Source: Spirodela intermedia
Lineage: Eukaryota; Streptophyta; Magnoliopsida; Alismatales; Araceae
Reading direction: 5' to 3'
NCBI GenBank assembly: GCA_902729315.2
Contig: LR746276.1
Span: 6,130,169-6,194,168 of the forward strand
DNA: 64,000 nucleotides
Positions 27,120-39,411 of this stretch are shown in pieces (positions within the stretch are counted from its first letter, which is position 1; each line of letters starts with the position of its first letter). Under the pieces are notes generated by a model. The model ran no database searches, had not been told where the DNA came from, and saw only the letters and a program-made list of their open reading frames with translations. The translations under genes were made by a program, and so were the position numbers.

Positions 27120-28350
27120 TTAGAACAGTGGCGTTCCGGTGCTGGACTGACCAATCGGCTCCAGCGAAGCCAGTGGACTGAACAGCAGCGCCGCGTAGGA
27201 AGTAATACCGGTGGCAAGAACCATCCCGGAAAGACTGTAAAACATGAGATGGGATTTAACGAGCTCGGCGTCCGTGTCCTCGGCGTGCTGTGCTGTCAAA
27301 TTTAGCGTGACCTCCACAACCCTCGAATCGTCGGAGGGAAGAGGGGCGCCTTTGGAGAAGGCCTGCACGAGCCTCTCCGTTATAATGATCCCTCATCAAT
27401 TGGGAGACTAAAATTGGATGGTTAAAATGCGTGAGATTAATCCACTCACTTTCAATTGGTAATTAGAAAGCAGACGTAAATTATTAGAATGAGTAAGTCG
27501 CAACTTTTGAAGGTTGACTAAATTCCTTCTAGTCAGGTAAATAACAAGAGGGGTGAGCTAACGCAAATGAATTCTCGCTCATCCCTTCATTGACCTTCCT
27601 CAGATCTCGTCGTATGAAAATGATGTGTTCCCTTCGACGCTATTGTAATCGATATAGTCATATCAAACTCCTAAGTGCTGAATCATCTTCTCAAGGTGTC
27701 TACGAAGTGTCCGGTCGGAATTATCTAATCTCCGTCGAATTTGAAGCATCCGTTAAACCCTTTCTCCAGGGGATTGAGACCCTCAGCTGGGGCTGCGTGG
27801 TCTTGCCGCTACGTCCTCGGTCGCACAAATTCTCGTTCTTTCTCTGGAGAGAGAATCATCTTACACACAAACCCGCATTCTCCACATATCTCCAACAGTT
27901 TTTTGCCTCACCATCCAGTTCTATCAATTGGCGCACAAATTTTGTAGCTTTTTGAAATACAAATGTTTGCGTAACAAACCAACATAGCACCCGAGGAAAT
28001 TATAAGATTTGGGTCATCTAGGTGAGGGGTGGTGAGCTTCGTCCAGAATGAGCAGATTTCCATTCTGTCTGAAAAATTGGGTAGAAATGGCTTCCACTCT
28101 ATGACATCGCGGTTGGCATCCTTGGGGTGGAGTACCAAGCTGGTTGTTGTAGTTAGTACTCGCGGCGTAGAAGTCCTCGATAGCCATGGAAATGCTTTCC
28201 CGTCACATCTTGCTGACCGGCGTCTTTCACGTCGAGGATGGATTCCACGTTTACCGTGATGGTCTCTACCGACCTTCGGGTCTGCTGTTCGAGAGTACCC
28301 GTTGTTGGGAGGAGGGCGTAGAACAGAATCCACAAGGGTCTTTTCTCCAT
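27120..28350 (-). pseudogene. GLR-G: remnant with first and last exons only
   Basis: The minus strand holds a first-exon remnant from ATG 28348-28350, with MEKRPLWILFYALL then VNVESILD, aligning to MERRTLLVLFSILL and VDVGVILD of GLR-B. Decayed traces continue to about 28080. A last-exon remnant (27120-27385) reads FSKGAPLPSD, then HLMFYSLSGMVLATGITSYAALL, the M4 region. The ligand-binding core, M1 to M3 and most of the amino-terminal domain are gone. 27386-28080 holds no recognisable exon. It cannot make a channel. Confidence 0.65.
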
Positions 28351-28754
28351 GTCGCCGTTGTTGAGACAGACATCGCTGCAGCTAGATGAACTGCCAGCAC
28401 GACCGGTCTTCATCTGGTTTCTTATATCTTTGTTTCCCCCCCTCTTGTTGTGTTGATATTGCGGGGCGGAGGTGGAAGATAGCGTTGTCGGCCACTCGGC
28501 TCTCTCCGGTTCGATGCGAGGTGCTGACGTCTATGGGGCTGTATCTAATACCCGCACACAAGCCGTTGACATGGTCTATATCATTGGTTATATTACCAAG
28601 CAAGCTGCGTGCAGCAGAAGTCTCTACGTAAGGGTTACCTCACAATTTTTAATGCTTAAATGCGCCAGCAACCGCTCGCCCACCAATTGCCGTTAGTAAA
28701 TCGAATGTATAACCATTCGTAATATTATATTACGATAAACAAGGTGTGTAACCC
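28351..28754. other. Upstream flank of GLR-G, no gene seen
   Basis: Mixed sequence with no supported frame. It separates the GLR-G remnant from the GLR-D' remnant. Confidence 0.3.
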
Positions 28755-29984
28755 TTGTCATGTCCTGATAAAGAACAATGTGGAAAAAACTGTCATTACA
28801 TCATAAGACGGAATTGAACATCATTTAATTTTAACAGAATAGAAAATGCTTGTTGCGTATAAACTCTTGTTGGGATTTGCAAATGGAATTGTAGAGCTCA
28901 ACGAAGATGCAGTCGCTACCTGTAGTCGATCAACACTTTCTACATACGTCCAGGGAGGGCTGAGGGGCTGAAAGCCCTTCCACAATTAAATATCAATTGA
29001 CCTCCCTTGTGGTGGTCTTCTCCCGCCGATGGGACCATCCCACCATTGGCCGACATGTTTTTCATCTGCAAGTTACCTCCTCCCGGTAATCTCTCCACAA
29101 GAAACTGCCGCACGTTCGAGAGGGCTAGCAAGAGTCGCGACTGGACTTCCCCCTTCCGTTTGATTGAAATGAACGGTGTCGGATATCCACCGGTGTACGG
29201 GGACGTCATTCCAAATCCTGATCTATGGGTGAAAGGTGAAGCCGTTGGGTCTCTGTGGCTCCTCCCGCAGGCACATGAAGATCCCAAAGAATCCCCTCTT
29301 TTTCGATCTCATCTGATCCTTAGCCTACTTCCTGAACACGTAGGAGTTGGCGTCTTCCTCGGGTAAGGGTGACTCGGTCAACCCCTTTCCTGGGAGAGGT
29401 TTTGTCCGGACCTCATCTACCCCTTTTTCTTTTATTTTATGGACGGGGTTTTCAGGTACGAAATCACTCCGGCTCCTGTGTAATGAAGGTATTAAAAAGG
29501 GGCAGGCTCGGGGACAGAAAAAGTGAGAGGTAAATCAGTTAGGGAAACTCCTTTTTCTTCTCTCCGGCGACTGAAATCAGGGTTCTGGCGTCCTCTCTTC
29601 CTCTCCCTTCTGGTGGCTGTGGTTAAAGCCTCATTTACTCCATATACCTCTATTGTTAATGAATTTTCGTAGGTTATGTGCTTCTAAGAAGTGTGTGTGT
29701 GTGTGCGTGAGAGAGAGAGGCTAACGCACTGTGTGAAAAGACCAGTGTGAAGAAGATTAAGTAGAACGCGGTGCCAATCTGGTTGCCAACTGGCCCCGGA
29801 AGTCGTCGTTGATTCGGGCCTTAAGAATCCACACGACACAACCGGTGAAGACGAAGGCCCCGGTGACTATTACTCCGTAGCGTCCCAGTCAAATGGGCTA
29901 TGCGTATTACTCCGGTCGTCCTTCAACGGCACCACCATGGACACCCCAGATGTCGTGTAGGGGACCGTGAAATCGACCATCTTG
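28755..29984 (-). pseudogene. GLR-D': remnant of C-terminal tail and exon 3
   Basis: Base-level homology to 49150-50420 (GLR-D). The tail of a GLR-E-like protein lies at 28940-29390: on the minus strand GSSCACGRSHRDPTASPF and YTGGYPTP align with GSSCGCGGSARDPTASPF and YTSGCPTP of GLR-E. A degraded exon 3 (M1 and pore region) lies at 29735-29984. Exons 1, 2 and 4 are missing. It is joined directly to TRMO intron sequence at about 29985. Confidence 0.75.
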
Positions 29985-32370
29985 GAAAAAAAAAAGATTT
30001 ATTTTGGGTTGAAGCCTAATAAATCAAAGTGATCTCCAAATAGTTACTCGGTACGTTAGAACTGTAAAAAGTCTTCCTGTATTTAAGTCGGCCATCTTGT
30101 TTTGGGGAAGAAGTAGGTTTTTGTTTTTTATCTTTCTGAATTTATGGTGCTCTCACATGAAGCTCCTAATGGGGACAAATTGGCTGAGAATCATAAATCC
30201 ATTCTACTGGTTACATATTGAGTGTTGATTTCTAGGTGGAGGGAGTGGATGGGCGTGCCATTCTACTTTCGGGGGGTTGATCTTGTTGATGGAACAGTAG
30301 ACAATTTCTCTAATTCCTTGTGGTGGGAAGTGCTATATTTTCGGTTATGACCACGGGCTTAGGGTATGCATGCATGCATGCATTTTGATGTTTGTGGACA
30401 GCTTGTGATCGACATAAAGCCATATCTACCCTATTCTGATAGAGTTCGAGGAGCAAGAACACCCACATAGTTGCACATATTTTTCTACAATTTTTTCAGT
30501 TAATTAGCTTCTTTATTCTTTCATATGCTTACTTACTGTACGTGAAAATGACCAGCAGATATTCTTGTGAAATGTTTGAGAATAAAGTTTCATACTATTG
30601 ATCTATGCCTGAAGCTCTTGACGTGACTTAGTCATTGTATAGTAAATCCCGTAAATTTAAAATTCATAAAACTAGAAAATATGAATTTTCAGATATTAAG
30701 AAGTATTTTTGAACAAATATATCAAGTATAATTTAATAAAACTTTCAAAAATAATAGTAATTTTTCAAGTCGATCACAAGGATGTAATATAATATCTAGT
30801 AATTATTCAAAATTTCCCTCAAAGAATACTATTTTCTATAAATTTTATATTAAGAAATAAAAAATATATATTTAAAATTCACGAAAAGGGGAAATAAGGG
30901 TGCGGATGTCAGGATGACGTCAGTGCCTGGCAAACACGAATCGGGCAGAAACAACGTTCTGTCCGATGATTCTTACGTAAGTGATTACAAATATTTTAAT
31001 TGATCAAATTAAGATCTGTAAAAGCCAGAAGAATCGTAATTTAATGAAGCATATCTTGATAAATTTAAATCACACAAATTACCACTAAATGAAGTGAAAA
31101 GTAAGTTGAAAGTAAAGAAACAGAGTTCCGGCATCACAACAGCAATGCATCAACGATGCACCAGAATCCTGAGTGTTCAGTAAGATCGTGGTGCAGTGTC
31201 TACAGCCTCGAAAGCTCTCCTTAGACAAGGACGACATGGACAATCTCTAGATCTCTTTATGAAGCCTAGAGATCAATGAAATGGGTTGTTAAATCATCTC
31301 TGACGGCTGTCATCTGACGGAGTGGAAAAATAACGACTTTGTAGCTCTCCGACGGCTGTCACCCGATGGAGAGAAGCTGGATGGAGGTGGAGCGAGTGTT
31401 AGAGAGCTTCATCCTCAAGTCCGCACAGTAAGAGGAGGCTCTTCATCGCATCTGGTATGCTCTCAAGAGGTGGAGACTCATCTCCCGACAGATCGTCCTC
31501 TTCCCGACGATGGCTTATTCGTCGATCAATCGAAGATGCTTTACTTGATAGATTCACGATCCTTTTATCGTGAATTATTCAACAATTTTAGTAACAATGT
31601 TCCGCGAATCGTGTTGATGAGATTTTTGCCGATGATCTAGTGATTCCGGTGCTTAATCTTTCACCGGCAATCTGTAGGAAAGTCGCGATAATCAAATAAA
31701 ATTATATGAGTTTTGACTCTGGGAGGATTCAAACCCACGTCAGTTGCCCGCCCCTTTCTGAGAAAGGTGTGACACGGGTTTAGTCCCACATCGGTTGTGC
31801 GCCGAAGTTTCTAACAAATATAAAGTAATATTACATTTCCGATCAAGTCCCTTTCTCATGCGTGTACGACCACTTCTTGCCCCACAACCAGCTGGCCACC
31901 GGTGACGTGGAAGAGGAGTGGCGCACACGTGCCCGATCAATCCAACCCGCTTGCAGGCCCAATTGGCTGGCAGGTCCCCCCATTTTGTTTTATTTTTATT
32001 ATTATTTCTTTTTCTTTATTTATCTCAAAAGTAAGACTATAAAAATCATATAAATTCGTATAAAATCACATAATTATCCAAAAATTCACGTTAATAAACT
32101 AAAAATCACTTTTCACACTTTAACACAAATATAAGTCTATTTATCATGAGTTAAGGCTAAAACTATATTATTTACTAATTATTAACTCATGATAATGAAG
32201 ACTTATCAGCTCTCCTTTAGGATGCTAGCTGATGAGTTTTGTACAGTGATTTTTGTTTGTTGGTGAGTTATTTTTTTTAAAAGAATGAATGATAATGAAT
32301 AATTCTTCCTCAGAGAGGATTTTCATTTTGGGTCTCAGTGCCGTTTCAAGAAGTGTGAAGAATGCTAGGA
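29985..32370 (+). pseudogene. TRMO fragment 2: part of intron 5 to intron 7, split by a solo LTR
   Basis: 29985-30618 matches TRMO intron 5, exon 6, exon 7 and part of intron 7 (42100-42710). Exon 6 (from 30236) has one extra G in the TCGGGGGGTTG run, shifting the frame. In exon 7 the conserved ACA-TGG has become ACA-TAG, a stop. 32209-32370 continues the same intron 7 sequence (42712-42875) after the inserted LTR. Both ends are truncated, so this is only a middle slice of the gene. Confidence 0.85.
30619..32208 (-). mobile_element. R1 solo LTR with 5-bp target duplication
   Basis: The 1590-bp element has TG...CA ends on both strands (TGACGTGACTTAG at left, GACTTATCA at right) and is flanked by GCTCT at 30614-30618 and 32209-32213. 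The uninterrupted site is seen in intact TRMO intron 7 (AGCTCTCCTTTAGG, about 42710-42723). No internal retrotransposon sequence is present, so it is a solo LTR left by recombination between two LTRs. It carries the family's GATGTGGGACTAAAC block near 31775-31790. Confidence 0.9.
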
Positions 32371-32701
32371 CCGAAACTGTTGAACCATTTACTAAGCCCA
32401 CTACTCGGGTTACTTACGCCTGAAGAGGGAAGGTGAAGTCCTAAGTGGGACGAGGGGCCCAATAACAAGGTCCTGAGGGGGGGGGGGGGGGGGGGGGGGG
32501 GGCTTCATTGTGGGGCACTTTTGGAAGTCATCTTGGGGGGGTCAAGTGCACTATTGAATTCACCCCCGAATTGGTTCTAGGCTTCCTTCAAAACCCTCCC
32601 ATACTTCTTATCCCATCTCTATTTTAATATGTTATTACTAAGATTTGTGCGTTTTCTTTATTTTCCTTGATATCTAGCCAAGATCATAGGAGTCCTATCA
32701 A
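32361..32701 (+). repeat. Probable 5' LTR of the gypsy remnant that follows
   Basis: The sequence runs from TGCTAGGACC to GTCCTATCA, then AC and TGATATCA, which resembles a decayed initiator-Met primer binding site. It starts where TRMO intron homology stops. It contains a 26-base G run. Ends are tentative. Confidence 0.4.
32477..32502 (+). repeat. (G)26 homopolymer
   Basis: An uninterrupted run of 26 G, with a further 7-G run at about 32535. The exact length may be a sequencing artefact. Confidence 0.8.
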
Positions 32702-32714
32702 CTGATATCAACAA

Positions 32715-34067
32715 AATGATGCCTAGAAATGATGAGAGCTTCGAGAAGGACGTTGAGATTTTGAAGGAGACTATGCAAGCAGACTCATTGTGTTTAGCCT
32801 TCGTGGAGAGTAATGGGCTTTTTTAAAGGGATTCCTTAAAGTGCTTTCTTAAAGGGCTCTTATAAATCAACACATTTAAAAAATATTCTGAAAATCATAA
32901 AAACTCAGGTAAAATCATTTATGATAAAGAAAATGATCTCCAACTATTAAGTTCTGATTTTAACCCTAATCATGATAGCTTTAAGGGTACACATGTTACT
33001 TTGCCCTAATAATTATGGATTTCTCATTAAATATATGTCATTTAGTATGAATAATACATAAAATAAACTAATCATGTGTTACTGATCACATCAAAATAAA
33101 ACGTTAAAAGAGAACAAGTTGACATAACTCACACACTCGATGGCTCAAATTCCACAAAAAATGAGCAACAGCTCGTAGTCACCAACAAGTGTGAGGACAG
33201 TAGGAGGGGCCACTAGAGAGCCAATGAGGGAGGGAGATGGCCACTCCCTTGGCAGCATTGAACAGAGGACACATGACTTGATATAACCCATCGTGAGAGA
33301 TCCTTTAGATGACCTAACTGTGAACAACTAGGGTGGACGCTGACTAGACATTCCTCTTTTAGGAGGGTGTAACTTGGATAGCTGGATACTCAAGGTGGAA
33401 ATGTATTTTGAAGTGTGGGGAATTAGCTATAGTGATAAGATGAATATCACCCCAGTTGTTCACCTATTTGGATGAACAACTACCTATTCTGATAAAGTAT
33501 TGGTATTGTATAAGTGTGTGGATAGTGAGGAGCTTCTCAAGGACTAGGAAGATGTTAATCACTGTTTATGATAGAGATTCGGCTCTTAATTAGCAAGTAC
33601 ATTATGGGAGCAATTGTTGAGTTTCAAACAACATGGCACAATATCTGATTATACAACGTATTTTGAATTGTTATCTAGTGCAATTCATGACATTTTAGAA
33701 GAAGCCTTGAAAAGTACATTTGTTAAGGGACTCAAGCTTGAGATCAAGAAGGTAGTCAAATTTTCTAGCCTAAGGGACTTAATGAAATTATGGATACAAC
33801 TCAAGCTATGGAGGAAAAGAATGCAACCCTCAAAAGTATGGGAGAGCAGATGCGTTAGAAGAAGGAGAAGTCATTTATCTTTGGGAGAGCATTTCTAGTA
33901 AATCTAAGAGTACCAAGGATCAAGAGTCTTCCTCAGATAAGGGGAGTCATTAGAAAGATAGATCCACCCCATTGAGGGGCACAAAAATCAGCTCAAGGGC
34001 TGCAAGTAACAAGAAGAGATGATTTTAGGCATGAAGGGGGTGAAACCTGAGCTGCAAGATAGATAAG
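32715..34067 (+). pseudogene. Ty3/gypsy gag remnant (plus strand)
   Basis: The frame starts near ATG 32715. The capsid region is strongly decayed (33130-33560). A better stretch at 33614-33898 reads KQHGTISDYTTYFELLSSAI and STFVKGLKLEIK, a typical chromovirus gag C-terminal block. It is a sister of the gag at 9380-10250 (shared RRSHLSLGEH). Homology stops at about 34067, where another repeat begins, so the rest of pol was displaced or lost. Confidence 0.7.
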
Positions 34068-34497
34068 TGATAACATGCCAATAATGTTAATTTATATGGG
34101 TTATTATGGATAGTTTCTATGTTTATATGATTATAATTAGCATGTTATTATATTTATATCATGGATTATGTATTTTTTTATGGATGACTAAATTTAAAAC
34201 ATAAGAAACCAATTTTTGTGCACTTATAATGAAATTGGGTATTTTTAGTGATTATTTGTTTTCTCAATTTATGATTTTCAGTTTTAATATCAACGCCTCG
34301 AATCATCAATATTTACATTATTAATGATAATCTATATGATTTGTATGATTTCTTATGTGTTTCCTAGGTCCTACGTCAACCTAGTATAAATGAGTCTAAA
34401 TTTATCATGTTTATTTTCTTTGTATGTTTAATTTATTATATTTATTTAAGAGATAATGAGCTTCATTTCAATATTATGTTTCAGCTCATACCAGACT
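34068..34497. repeat. AT-rich repeat beginning TGATAACA
   Basis: The start resembles sequence at 39412 and, in reverse, at about 38002, which also begin TGATAAC. It may be the left part of an LTR family interrupted by the R1 copy at 34498. Confidence 0.35.
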
Positions 34498-36410
34498 TAA
34501 CATGACTTATCGTTGTTTATTAAATCATGTAAATTAAATATTTATAAAACTAGAAAATACTAATTTTTAGATTTTTAGAAATATTTCAAAAAAATAAATC
34601 AATTATAATTTGATAAAAGATTTTTAAAATAGTAGGAAATTTTCTAGCCAATCACAAGAATGTAACATATATGGTATTATTTCTGATTTTTTAAATAATA
34701 TTATTTTTTATATAAAAAATAAACATAAAATAGATTTGAAAATATATGAAAAAAAGAAATAAGAGTGTGGATGTCAAGATGACATTATTGTCAAAAGAAC
34801 AACGATTCATGTAGAAATAGAGTTTCACTTGACATTTATTATGTAAATAATTATAGATGATTCAATTGATGAGATTAAGATCTATAAATACCAAAAGAAT
34901 TGCAATTTGAATAAAGAAGAGTTTTGAAATTTGAAGTAAAATAAATTATTATTAATTTTTAAATATTAAACTAGTTTAAAATAAGTAAGAATGAATTTCG
35001 ACATTACAATAATGATGCATCAAAATTTTGAGAGTTTGAGATGATTACCATGCGATGTCTATAGTCTTAAAATTTTATCCTTAGACATGTATGACCTAGG
35101 CATTATCTTAATCTCCTTTCAAAGTCTAAAGAATGATGGTGAAAATTAAACTAATTAAAAATAATAAAATAAAATTCTAATATCACAATAGTGATGTGTC
35201 AAATTTTGAATATTTAAGAGGACTATTGTATAATGTTTACAACCTCAAAGGCTCTTAGTGGGCATAGACAATATAGATAATTTTTAAATCTTCTTACAAA
35301 GTTTAGAAATTGATGAGATAAGTTGACGAATTATCTTCAATAATTATCACTCAACCAAATAAAAATACAAGTTATGACGATTATGACCCAATAGAGATAA
35401 ATTAGATGGAGGTAGGACACATATTAAGGAGCTTTATCCTCAAGTCCACATAACAAAAAGATATTTTTCATCACATTTGGTATACTCTCAAGAAGTGATG
35501 ACTTGTCTCTTAATAAATCATCATCTCTTGACGGATTGTATTCTTTTTAATAATGACTTATTTGTTGATCAATTAGAAATAATTTATTCGATAAATTTGT
35601 GATCTTTTTATTTATAATTATTTAATAATTTTAGTAATAATACTCCATGAATCACATTGATAATATTTTCATTGATGATTGAGTGATTTTAATGGCTAAA
35701 TTATTGACAAATACTATATAGAAAAATCATGATCTAATTATATAAAAAATATAAATTTTCATTTTGAGAGATTTAAACCTTCGCCAATCACCCCCTATAT
35801 TAAAGAAAGTGAAATAAGTATGTAAATATTGTTATAAAATGACTTCACAAGGTATCTCATTCTCATAAAAAATGAGTATTTTGATATTAAAGTCATTAAA
35901 AATCTTTTAAAAAATTATAATGCTAATTTTGTCCCACATCAATTATTTTATGAGTTTTGAAAATACATATATAGTAATACAAGATTATGTCATCAATAAA
36001 TTTTTCTCTTATATATATACAACCATTTCTTACCTCACACTCGACTAGCCATTAGTGACATGGAAGGAGAGTGATACACACGTGATCTACCAACTATTAA
36101 CCACTCGTGTCCATTATTTGCATTTTCACTTAATTATACTTCTAACCTATTTGTAAGCCTAGTTAGATAATGGTCCCATCTTTTTATATATTTTTATTTA
36201 AAAAAAATTATTTATCTCAAAAATATGATTATAAAAATTATATAAATTCACATAAATTCACATAAAATGACATAATTAACTAAAATTTCATATTAATCAA
36301 CTAAAAACTATTTTTCACAATTCAACCTAAATATAAGTCCATTTATCATGAGTTAAGACAAATTATATTATTAATTAATTATTAACTCTTGATAATAAAA
36401 AGTTTTACTA
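34498..36410 (-). mobile_element. R1 LTR family, AT-shifted copy d
   Basis: Collinear with the solo LTR at 30619-32208 but strongly enriched in C-to-T and G-to-A changes. For example, the family's CGGAATCACTAGATC region has turned A/T-rich. The ends resemble the family termini (CATGACTTAT left, GATAATAAAAAG right). No target duplication remains. This looks like an old methylated copy. Confidence 0.7.
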
Positions 36411-36839
36411 AAATCTATAGGCCAACTAAATAACTTATTTTAGTTGAGGAGGAGGCTTACTAATAAGTCTAAATTTAAAGGTTTTTAGTTGAGGAAGAGG
36501 CTGTTTTAATTCAAACTTAATCAATAATAAATGTTCTACTTAGTTACTCTATATCAGACATAGGGCAAATAAAGGGTCAATTCACAAGGTGGCAGGTGTT
36601 CAATTTCAAATTTTTTTAGTCTTAAAAATGGTAGAAATAAATTTAAAAGTTAGGAATTTACTCTTTGGAAGTATTTCAGGATTTTAGAGAGCTTAATAGA
36701 ATTTTCTGGAATTAACCTGTGCAGGAAATACGGCTAATGATTAGAATTTTATTTTTTAGTATTTGTTTCTAATTTTAATTATTTTTTTTATTTAATGCAA
36801 AAGAACAACAATAAATAATACTAAAATAACTTACCTTGG
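36411..36839. other. AT-rich sequence, no gene seen
   Basis: A short direct repeat (TTTTTAGTTGAGGA) occurs near 36451 and 36482. Nothing else was recognised. Confidence 0.3.
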
Positions 36840-37360
36840 CGGTTGACGGTCGGGTCAGAGGATGGGCTGCGTGAGTCGCAGAACTCCCGTGACCGTTTCC
36901 AGACTTAACCGAAATTTAGGACTTTCGGTTACGTCCGGAAGGGTCGAGAGAGAGAGAGAGCGACGGGCTCGCAACGACCGGCAGCGAGTGCACGGCGGCT
37001 GGCGATGGGCACGCGGCGGTGCTCAGTGGACGCGCGGCTGCTGGCGATAGGCGGCAGTGGTGGTCGGCGAACGAGAGAGATGAGGAGCGACGGGCACGCA
37101 GCGACCGGCAGCGAGCGCACGCCGGCTGGCGAAAAGCGGCGGCAGACGGAGCGACGGGAGACGGCGGGAAGAGACGGAGGCTGCGGGAGAAGGCGGAGAG
37201 AGAAGGAACGATGGGTGAAAACAGAGGAAAACGTGGAGCTGTTGGAGGGGGCGGAACGGAAGACAGCGATGGGAAACAACAGAAAATGGGTGTTGATGTT
37301 CGTCCTTTGAGCCCTCAAGACTCCTTCCTCTTCTTGGATCTTTAAATTCCGCCAGGATCA
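36840..37360. repeat. GC-rich island with imperfect tandem repeat
   Basis: Two similar blocks (about 36959-37004 and 37086-37132) share GACCGGCAGCGAG and CGGCTGGCGA. On the minus strand it is C-rich and resembles 39930-40360 in style. No protein domain is recognisable. It may be the downstream part of an LTR or leader on the minus strand, whose start would be TGATAACC near 38002. Confidence 0.35.
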
Positions 37361-38200
37361 GGCGTTTTTCACTGCAAGAAGGAGAAGAGCAAGCATGAAC
37401 GATTCAAAACGACTTACATCTATCAGGGTGGATACCCCGAATCCCGGAGAATGCCTTGTCCTGCAGGCTAGCCACTTCTAGAGTACGTCCAGAATGGGGG
37501 GGTAAAGAGGGAGGATGAGAGTATTTATACAAGGGCAAGCATGACTAAAATGCCCCTTCATAATTCCCTCATCTGTCTCCATAAATTTCTACATCGCTTC
37601 CTCCATGGACTTAGGCGGGTCTAAATGGGCCTAGACATGTCACCCGAACCTCCTCTAATTTCACTTTGAAGCTCCAAATCCGAAATTCCTCCAAAGTACT
37701 CCTAGCCCATTAAGCTAACTTTCATCCACTAAAGTGCTCTTAATATATTGTTGATTTCTGTTAAATTCTGCACGCATGAAAACTTGAAAATATTTATCAG
37801 TAATAAAACTGCTTGACTTCTATGAAGTTAAGCAGGGTTAGTCAAAAATCATGTAAAATTCATGCATAGTGTGCAAATAGTGAAATTAATGCAAATCCAA
37901 AAATATTTAAATCATTCTATTGATAACATGATATTTTCAGGATTTAAATGAACAAAAACCACATGAAATGTAAGGAATAATCAACACAAATATCAGGTTA
38001 TCACTCACCAAGAAGTAAGGAGCCCCCCCTCAAATTAAGGAAACCACCCCATTTAAGTTTAGTTCATTCCTTTCTTGATTAGAAGGAGGGGTATGTGGCA
38101 CCCCAAATATCAGGTTTGATGAATTATGTTAAAAATCTATTTAATATTTTACATTCAATTTGATTATGTTTGACATTAACTAGTATGGTCTTTATCATCA
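37361..38200 (-). repeat. Possible LTR of the TGATAAC family (minus strand)
   Basis: Read on the minus strand from about 38002 it begins TGATAACCTGATATTTG. No primer binding site or target duplication was identified, so this is tentative. No coding frame is supported. Confidence 0.3.
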
Positions 38201-38221
38201 ATTTTTCTCTGATTAACATAT

Positions 38222-39400
38222 AAACATTAGGTTTTACCAATGAAGATCATGGAATTTCGTTTTACAATCAAATACAAGACATCCATCGACAATAAGGCAA
38301 TATATGCCCTCTCAATAACATCACAATCTCTGCTACAGTGGGAATCAATTATTATCTTGTATTTTCCTTTTGATTATCACAAATTAACTGAAAAGTTTGA
38401 TGATGACGACCTGTATAAGGCCTTAAATACAAGACTAGGTAATATCAAAGACCTATCAAATGGACTAAGTAGAGGGCCCTAAATACAAGCTTCATTGTGG
38501 GCTTTTATCCTACAAAGGGCAACTATCTATCCCTATGAATTATGGTGTTATCTCCACTTATACTTAGAGGATATAATGATAACATAGCTTGGGGACATTT
38601 TGGATTCTTTTGTACCTATAAATGCATGACCCATGAAATTTATTGGCAGAAAATGAAACAAGCGATCAAAGATTATGTAAAATAGTGTCCACAATGCTAA
38701 TGCAACAAATATGAAGCTATCACTCTTTACGGTTACTCCAATCCCTCCTGATCCCTAACCTAATTTCAGATGATATCTTTCTTGATTTCATTGAAGGCCT
38801 CCTGTGCTCCAACAAATATTTAGCAAGCTTGGTAGTGGTTGACATGTTGAACAAATATACTCATTTCATTTCCCTCAAGTATCCATACATGACATAATTG
38901 GGAGAAGAATTCCTTACCCGCACTGTCAAGTTACATGATAAATTGAGGTCTATTATATTTGATAGAGATAAAATATTCACCAACTTGTTTTGGATAGAAT
39001 TGGTCTATTTTCAAGACACTTGAAACACATCACAACATTTCATACCTAAATCAATGGTCAAATGAAGGTCGTTAACAAGTGCCTCGACACATCATTGTTC
39101 TTGTGACATGCCTAAGTAGTAGAACATGTGGTTGTCATGGGCTGAGTATTGATATAATATTACCTTCCACTTGGCGACCAACAGTACAACATTCCAACTT
39201 ATTTATAGGTGTGACCCTCCACCAATTATCCACCTCAACTCTTCATCAATAAGGTTGAATCTTTGGAGGCCCAGCTGCAACATTGGGATGCCATCTTAGA
39301 GCAGCTAAAACAATAATTCATTCATGTTGAAGGATGTATGAAAAATCTAGCAGAACACTGTGGTGGAAAAATCTGACAGAAGTTGAATTCATTGAGGGTG
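38222..39400 (+). pseudogene. Ty3/gypsy RNase H end and integrase remnant
   Basis: The plus strand shows the end of RNase H at about 38240-38320 (EFRFTIKYKTSIDNKAIYALS, aligned with ..Y.PG..N..ADALS of intact elements). A broken integrase core follows: FLDFIEGLLCSNKY (about 38780) and then SLVVVDMLNKYTHFISLKYP (about 38830-38895). FDRDKIFTNLFW is at about 38960, WLSWAEY at about 39130. The DDE residues are only partly traceable and there are many stops. It may be the 3' half of the element whose gag is at 32715-34067. Confidence 0.75.
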
Positions 39401-39411
39401 ACATGGTGTAC

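Noticed and set aside
27590-27955. 121-codon plus-strand frame
   Set aside because: It lies between two exon remnants of GLR-G, with biased composition and no motif.
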